Source of the DNA: Corynebacterium sp.
GTDB taxonomy: Bacteria > Actinomycetota > Actinomycetes > Mycobacteriales > Mycobacteriaceae
DNA length: 33,984 bases
Assembly (NCBI RefSeq): GCF_030538285.1
Contig: NZ_JAUNUG010000033.1
Span: 1-33,984 of the forward strand
Direction: 5' to 3'
The first letter of the stretch is position 1. Every line of letters starts with the position of its first letter. Below the pieces are notes generated by a model. That model was not told the DNA's origin. It saw only the letters and a list, made by a program, of their open reading frames with translations, and did no database searches. A program made the position numbers and the translations under genes. Shown here in pieces: positions 33,227 to 33,984 of the stretch.

Positions 33227-33467
33227 AGCAGGCGCTTGTGTCGTGCAGGCCGCACTGCGGGATGCCGAGGATGTACGAGGAGAACATCGACGAGAACAAC
33301 GTGGGGAACAGAATGGCTCCGAAGAGGTAGTCCTCGGGTGCCCAGTTGGAGGAGTGGGAACTGGTGCTGCTGACCTCCTGGGCAGTTGCGGGGGCAGCTG
33401 TCCCACCCACGAGCAGGGCGACGCTGGCGACGCTGGCGAGGGTGAGACGAGTCATTCGACGGAGCAT
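33225..33467 (-). CDS. Small secreted protein of unknown function
   Basis: An 80-residue protein with a clear signal peptide (from MTRLTLASVASVALLVGGTAAPATA, cleavage probably before QEVSS). The mature peptide of about 50 residues has a Ser/Thr-rich start. A hydrophobic aromatic middle follows (DYLFGAILFPTLFSSMFSSYILG), which may insert in or lie on a membrane. The tail is PQCGLHDTSAC, whose two cysteines could form a disulfide. ATG at 33467 follows AAAGGG seven bases upstream; ATG at 33455 is a possible shorter start. On this strand TTGACC (complement of 33534-33539) and TATCGA (complement of 33509-33514) may be promoter elements, with a long 19-base spacer. I do not recognise the family. 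Confidence 0.72.
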   Translation of the reverse strand: MLRRMTRLTLASVASVALLVGGTAAPATAQEVSSTSSHSSNWAPEDYLFGAILFPTLFSSMFSSYILGIPQCGLHDTSAC

Positions 33468-33657
33468 GGTGGAACCCTTTCACTTGGTTGGCCTATGAGA
33501 CTTGTTAGTCGATACTTTCCCGCCTGCCAAGGGGGTCAACCCACAGGCTCCGCACGGGAATACCCCGAATCACCAGGCCACAGGCATATAGAACAATTCG
33601 GTAACCGTCGCCGGTATGGTGGTCGGGGAACGTACTCAACAACCGAAAGGCCACGCA

Positions 33658-33897
33658 ATGCTGTTTCTCGCCCGCATGGATGTCTCCTTCCCCGAGTCCT
33701 TGACCCCCGAGCAGGTCACCGATTTCCAGGCCAGGGAGAAGGAGTACTCCGGCAACCTGCAGAAGTCCGGGAAGATGAAGGGTATCTGGCGCGTGGTCGG
33801 CGAGTACTCGAACTACTCCATCTATGACGTGGAGAGCAATGACGAGCTGCAGGAGGTGCTGTCCAGCTTACCGATGTACAAGTACATGAACATCTAG
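33658..33897 (+). CDS. Muconolactone delta-isomerase family protein, C-terminally truncated by TAG
   Basis: A 79-residue protein matching the CatC family: MLFLARMDVSFPE, FQAREKEYSGNLQKSGK, the IWRVVGEYSNYSIYDVES core and LSSLPMYKYMNI. CatC isomerises muconolactone in the catechol branch of the beta-ketoadipate pathway, but small relatives have other or unknown roles, and no other catechol genes are nearby. Usual length is about 92-97. Here TAG at 33895-33897 falls where the family continues with an acidic residue and V-T-P-L-x-x-H-P. The same frame after the stop does read VTPLAQHPNATRD, so the natural C-terminus seems lost by one nonsense change. ATG at 33658 follows GAAAGG; TATGGT at 33615-33620 is a possible -10. 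Confidence 0.75.
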   Translation: MLFLARMDVSFPESLTPEQVTDFQAREKEYSGNLQKSGKMKGIWRVVGEYSNYSIYDVESNDELQEVLSSLPMYKYMNI

Positions 33898-33984
33898 GTC
33901 ACCCCGCTGGCGCAGCACCCGAACGCCACCCGAGACTTCTTCTCGCTAAGAGACAGACAGCGAACCGGCCCGTTTCCCACGGTG
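33898..33984 (+). pseudogene. Relic of the isomerase C-terminus downstream of its TAG
   Basis: In frame with the preceding gene this stretch begins VTPLAQHPNATRD, which fits the normal CatC C-terminus. It then stays open to the window end as FFSLRDRQRTG.., which does not resemble the family. Either the original stop has also been lost or the sequence has decayed. No other gene is seen here. Confidence 0.5.

Noticed and set aside
44-33897. Genome-wide recoding of TAG as an amino acid
   Set aside because: DUF2249, mog, thrB, hom, hydrolase and DUF937 genes all end in TAG at the expected family length, so TAG works as a stop here; only local nonsense, error or suppression remain.

Overview
This window is GC-rich actinobacterial chromosome and almost certainly comes from a Corynebacterium; I cannot name the species. 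The order rho, acyl-CoA ligase, molybdenum-cofactor genes, mog, narKGHJI, a regulator, thrB, hom, lysA, argS matches, from memory, the arrangement around narKGHJI in C. glutamicum. The homoserine kinase, homoserine dehydrogenase and diaminopimelate decarboxylase are close to the C. glutamicum proteins in sequence and length. Several genes appear to be read from leaderless transcripts: a TAnAnT-like -10 hexamer lies 6-9 bases before the start codon.

Layout. 1-592 (-): N-terminal part of rho, interrupted by an in-frame TAG. 960-2699 (+): acyl-CoA synthetase. 2758-6069 (+): moaA, moeA, moaC, mobA. 6062-9587 (-): a copper nitrite reductase with an extra N-terminal cupredoxin domain, and two polytopic membrane proteins, all chained by ATGA overlaps. 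9665-9928 (+): DUF2249 protein, divergent from the nitrite reductase operon. 9946-11076 (+): an orphan type III-like DNA methyltransferase. 11073-11552 (-): mog. 11553-11785: a dense divergent regulatory region. 11786-23248 (+): narK-narG-narH-narJ-narI-modA-modBC (a permease/ATPase fusion) and an ArnR-like regulator with three cysteines, apparently one long transcription unit. 23253-24392 (-): HNH endonuclease-type protein, with a perfect palindrome of two DnaA boxes in front of it. 24521-26792 (-): hom-thrB. 26881-27573 (+): unknown secreted protein. 27591-30573 (-): argS-lysA. 30643-32196 (+): secreted alpha/beta hydrolase. 32268-32340 (+): tRNA-Arg(CCG). 32592-33170 (+): DUF937 protein. 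33225-33467 (-): small secreted protein. 33658-33897 (+): muconolactone-isomerase-like protein cut short by TAG.

How it works together. The core is a nitrate-respiration island. ModA/ModBC import molybdate; MoaA, MoaC, Mog, MoeA and MobA build the molybdenum cofactor and its guanylylated form (moaD/moaE are not in the window); NarK moves nitrate and nitrite; NarGHI, assembled by NarJ, reduces nitrate with quinol electrons. The opposing cluster encodes a nitrite reductase that would turn nitrite into nitric oxide, with two membrane proteins that may feed it electrons or handle NO. The regulator at the end of the nar-mod unit is a candidate NO/redox sensor, and a strong inverted repeat in front of narK is a candidate operator.

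The most unexpected signal is a 10-mer, CTTATCGACG, found 12 times by eye on both strands, in several reading frames and once between genes, far more than base composition predicts.
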